From an uncultured Candidatus Berkelbacteria bacterium (GTDB lineage Bacteria; Patescibacteriota; UBA1384; CAILIB01): a stretch of DNA of 37,640 bases. Positions 35,573 to 37,640 of this stretch are shown here, in pieces. The notes under the pieces were generated by a model that was not told the DNA's origin, ran no database searches, and saw nothing but the letters and a program-made list of their open reading frames with translations. The position numbers and the translations under genes are program-made. Each line of letters opens with the position of its first letter. The stretch's first letter is position 1. The stretch spans positions 1 to 37,640 of the forward strand of contig CAILIB010000019.1 in assembly GCA_903834195.1 (NCBI GenBank), written 5' to 3'.

Positions 35573-36622
35573 CTAAATTGCGTAGTTCTGTGCTGCAAAT
35601 TTTGCTTGCTCAAGAAGCACCTGTTTTGCGTTTCCGAGAATTCCGAGTTCGTAAAACGCAAGAATAGCGAGCTTGTAGGTGGTCACATTTACCGCGCGAA
35701 GTGAGAGTGGGAATGAGTCATGAGCAAAGAGAATAGCGTTCGCCAAAATACGCCCGGTGCGCTTATTGCCATCGTTGAATGCCTGTAGGTAACTCACGTA
35801 GGTCATCGCTACCAGTGCTTTCTCAAAAATACTCTCCTTTGAGTTAATAACCTTACAGAGATTTCTTAACTCTTCTTCAAGTTTGAATTTGTTGGTAAGG
35901 GGCTGGTAGACCGAACCGGTGATGCCGACACCGCGCTCTCGAATTCCTGAATCAAAGAGTCCTTCGGCAAGGTGGTGGTGGAGTTCAATCACCGTTTGAA
36001 CACTGAGTTTCTCCCTAAAAAGATCAGCATGCTCAGCTGAAAAATCAAGCGCATGTTTATGATTTAAAATCATCTGCGTCTCTTCTTTTGTTTTCCCTCG
36101 TGCTTCTATACCCTCTTTGATGAGTGTTTCTGTTTCAAGGAGAGAGTAGGTGTTTCCCTCAAACTGTGATGATTTCCAGGAGAGTTCGATCGTTATGCGT
36201 TCACGTTCACGACGAATGATATCCGGAGGTGCTGAGAGTAATTTTGCTTGGAATACGTCATGGAGCTGCTGTAACTGTCTTTCTTCGGGCTCAGAAAACA
36301 GACTGCTCTTTTGCAGGAGTTCTAGCCGAGCAAAATCGTAAGGAATAGTCTGTCGATTTTCTGCTGCAAGCAGGCTTTCTAACGTCTGTTCAGAAAGGGT
36401 AACCCCGATGACACCGCGTGGAGTAACGAGATAGTTCGTAGCGCGTGCTTCACCACTTCGCTCAACAATGCCAGCCTCCTGGAGTTCTCCCAAGTCACGC
36501 TGCAGTGTACGCTCCGTGACTTCTTGAAACAATGAGAGAGAATGGAGCTCTGCGAGCGATGCACTTCCGGTGAGGAGGGCTGCAATGATCTGCTGCTGTC
36601 GGGTAGTTAAATTCATACACAA
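35573..36622 (-). CDS. Fic family protein with N-terminal winged helix
   Basis: TVIELHHHLAEGLFD; Fic core LQAFNDGNKRTGRILANAIL (HPFxxGNGRxxR-type variant). Confidence 0.9.
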   Translation of the reverse strand: MCMNLTTRQQQIIAALLTGSASLAELHSLSLFQEVTERTLQRDLGELQEAGIVERSGEARATNYLVTPRGVIGVTLSEQTLESLLAAENRQTIPYDFARLELLQKSSLFSEPEERQLQQLHDVFQAKLLSAPPDIIRRERERITIELSWKSSQFEGNTYSLLETETLIKEGIEARGKTKEETQMILNHKHALDFSAEHADLFREKLSVQTVIELHHHLAEGLFDSGIRERGVGITGSVYQPLTNKFKLEEELRNLCKVINSKESIFEKALVAMTYVSYLQAFNDGNKRTGRILANAILFAHDSFPLSLRAVNVTTYKLAILAFYELGILGNAKQVLLEQAKFAAQNYAI

Positions 36623-36785
36623 AGTATACCACAGTATCCCGACAAAATATGTTTAAATAGCGACAAATTGTCGCGATTCACTACCTGCATTGATACGATT
36701 ATCAATTTATAAGCTCTCACAAGCTCTTTACAACACTTCGCACGATGTGATACACCACGAGTATAAAAACATAACGGCAACGTTC

Positions 36786-37640
36786 ATGCAGCTGATGAGC
36801 CCGTCGCAAACCAAAACGATGATAGCGGCAGTTACCCAGTGGGTAGTGTTTTGGTATCAGCGCTTTACCTCAGGGGGTATTCACGGCATGGAGCTCCATG
36901 CGGCGCAAATTGTAGGCGCACTTCTGACCCTCCTTGCGCTCACTAAAATTATCTCAACGACCATCCGGCTCTCGCATCAACTGCGGGAGCCGATTTGTTT
37001 TCTGGAGGTAACACCGCCAGAAACAACCCACATAGAGCCCCTTGCCACCTCAACTCTCTTTACCCTCATTGCAGGAATCTTGGGTGACCAACCATTCCTG
37101 AACCGCCTACTCCTTAAAAATCTATCGATATCCTGCGAAATCATCTCCGAGAAAGATTCTGGCATCCGCTTCATTCTCCGAGTACCCAAACATCTAGCTC
37201 CCCTCATTGAAAAAACTATTCATAGCTATAGTACAGGGCTTAAAATCAGACAGGTAGATGACTATTTCCAGGAAGAAATCGCACGAGGCATGGTGTCTAG
37301 AATACTATCTTGGAAACTAACGCGGCCGTGGCCACTACCGCTATCTGAACCAGAAAATCTTACCCATGACGATCCCTTAAGCTACCTCACCGGCAATATG
37401 TCACAGCTTGAAAATGGTGAGATGCTGGCACTCCAGTTGGTAATGAGTCCCACCAGGAAAGGGAGAAAAGTTCGGAAAATATTTCATCTGATCCAACGGA
37501 ATCGGTTTGTGGAATGGATCAGGAATACCAGCACCCCAGCTGCGATTAGTGTCGCAGGACCAATCCTAGAAGGAATGATTAAACTTGCCCTCACTCCACT
37601 CATGTTTGTGGCAGGAGAGTTAACTGGAAACAAAGACATC
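36786..37640 (+). CDS. large partial CDS running off the window; possible conjugative coupling-type ATPase N-terminus
   Basis: open from ATG 36786 to window end (MQLMSPSQTKTMIAAVTQWVVFWYQRF..LPLSEPENLTHDDPLSYLTGNMSQLENGEMLALQLVMSP); missing from the ORF track. Confidence 0.75.
   Translation, partial: MQLMSPSQTKTMIAAVTQWVVFWYQRFTSGGIHGMELHAAQIVGALLTLLALTKIISTTIRLSHQLREPICFLEVTPPETTHIEPLATSTLFTLIAGILGDQPFLNRLLLKNLSISCEIISEKDSGIRFILRVPKHLAPLIEKTIHSYSTGLKIRQVDDYFQEEIARGMVSRILSWKLTRPWPLPLSEPENLTHDDPLSYLTGNMSQLENGEMLALQLVMSPTRKGRKVRKIFHLIQRNRFVEWIRNTSTPAAISVAGPILEGMIKLALTPLMFVAGELTGNKDI

Noticed and set aside
36977-37207. 76-aa minus-strand ORF at the window end
   Set aside because: Antisense to the much longer open plus-strand frame 36786-37640

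Overview
The window looks like chromosome from a CPR/Patescibacteria-type bacterium; that lineage is inferred from gene style, not demonstrated. Housekeeping content: HU, a YmdB-type phosphoesterase, RNase Y, an ABC exporter, two MFS transporters, 6-phosphogluconate dehydrogenase, a CYTH protein and seven tRNAs (Pro, Gly, His, Arg-TCG, Arg-TCT, Lys, Glu). Two accessory regions stand out. (1) From 6747 to about 15.07 kb, the 3' end of tRNA-Arg(TCG) begins a tandem array of 1.2-2.2 kb units, each carrying one or two unrelated genes. The units are separated by a composite repeat: a degenerate tRNA 3' end ending GGGCACCA, then AAGTTGTC in most copies, then a hairpin with compensatory changes between copies, then GGTGTTCGA. 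Each internal junction also encodes, on the minus strand, a conserved peptide of about 38-42 aa whose codons differ mostly at synonymous positions. No recombinase lies inside the array. It resembles an integron cassette array but has no attC consensus and no IntI, and it is my main candidate for an undescribed system. (2) From 26.2 kb to the window end lies an integrative/conjugative element in tRNA-Glu, with a large serine recombinase whose 3' end overlaps the tRNA, an ImmA/IrrE-DUF4411 pair, a Gram-positive-style T4SS, a Fic protein, and a partial ORF running off the window that the ORF track missed. Other notable signals are a cobalamin-riboswitch-like leader upstream of a DUF4430 gene, hairpins with a shared CUACG loop and tRNA-fragment copies upstream of tRNA genes, and a tRNA-Gly with an apparent A19:U56 replacement of G19:C56.
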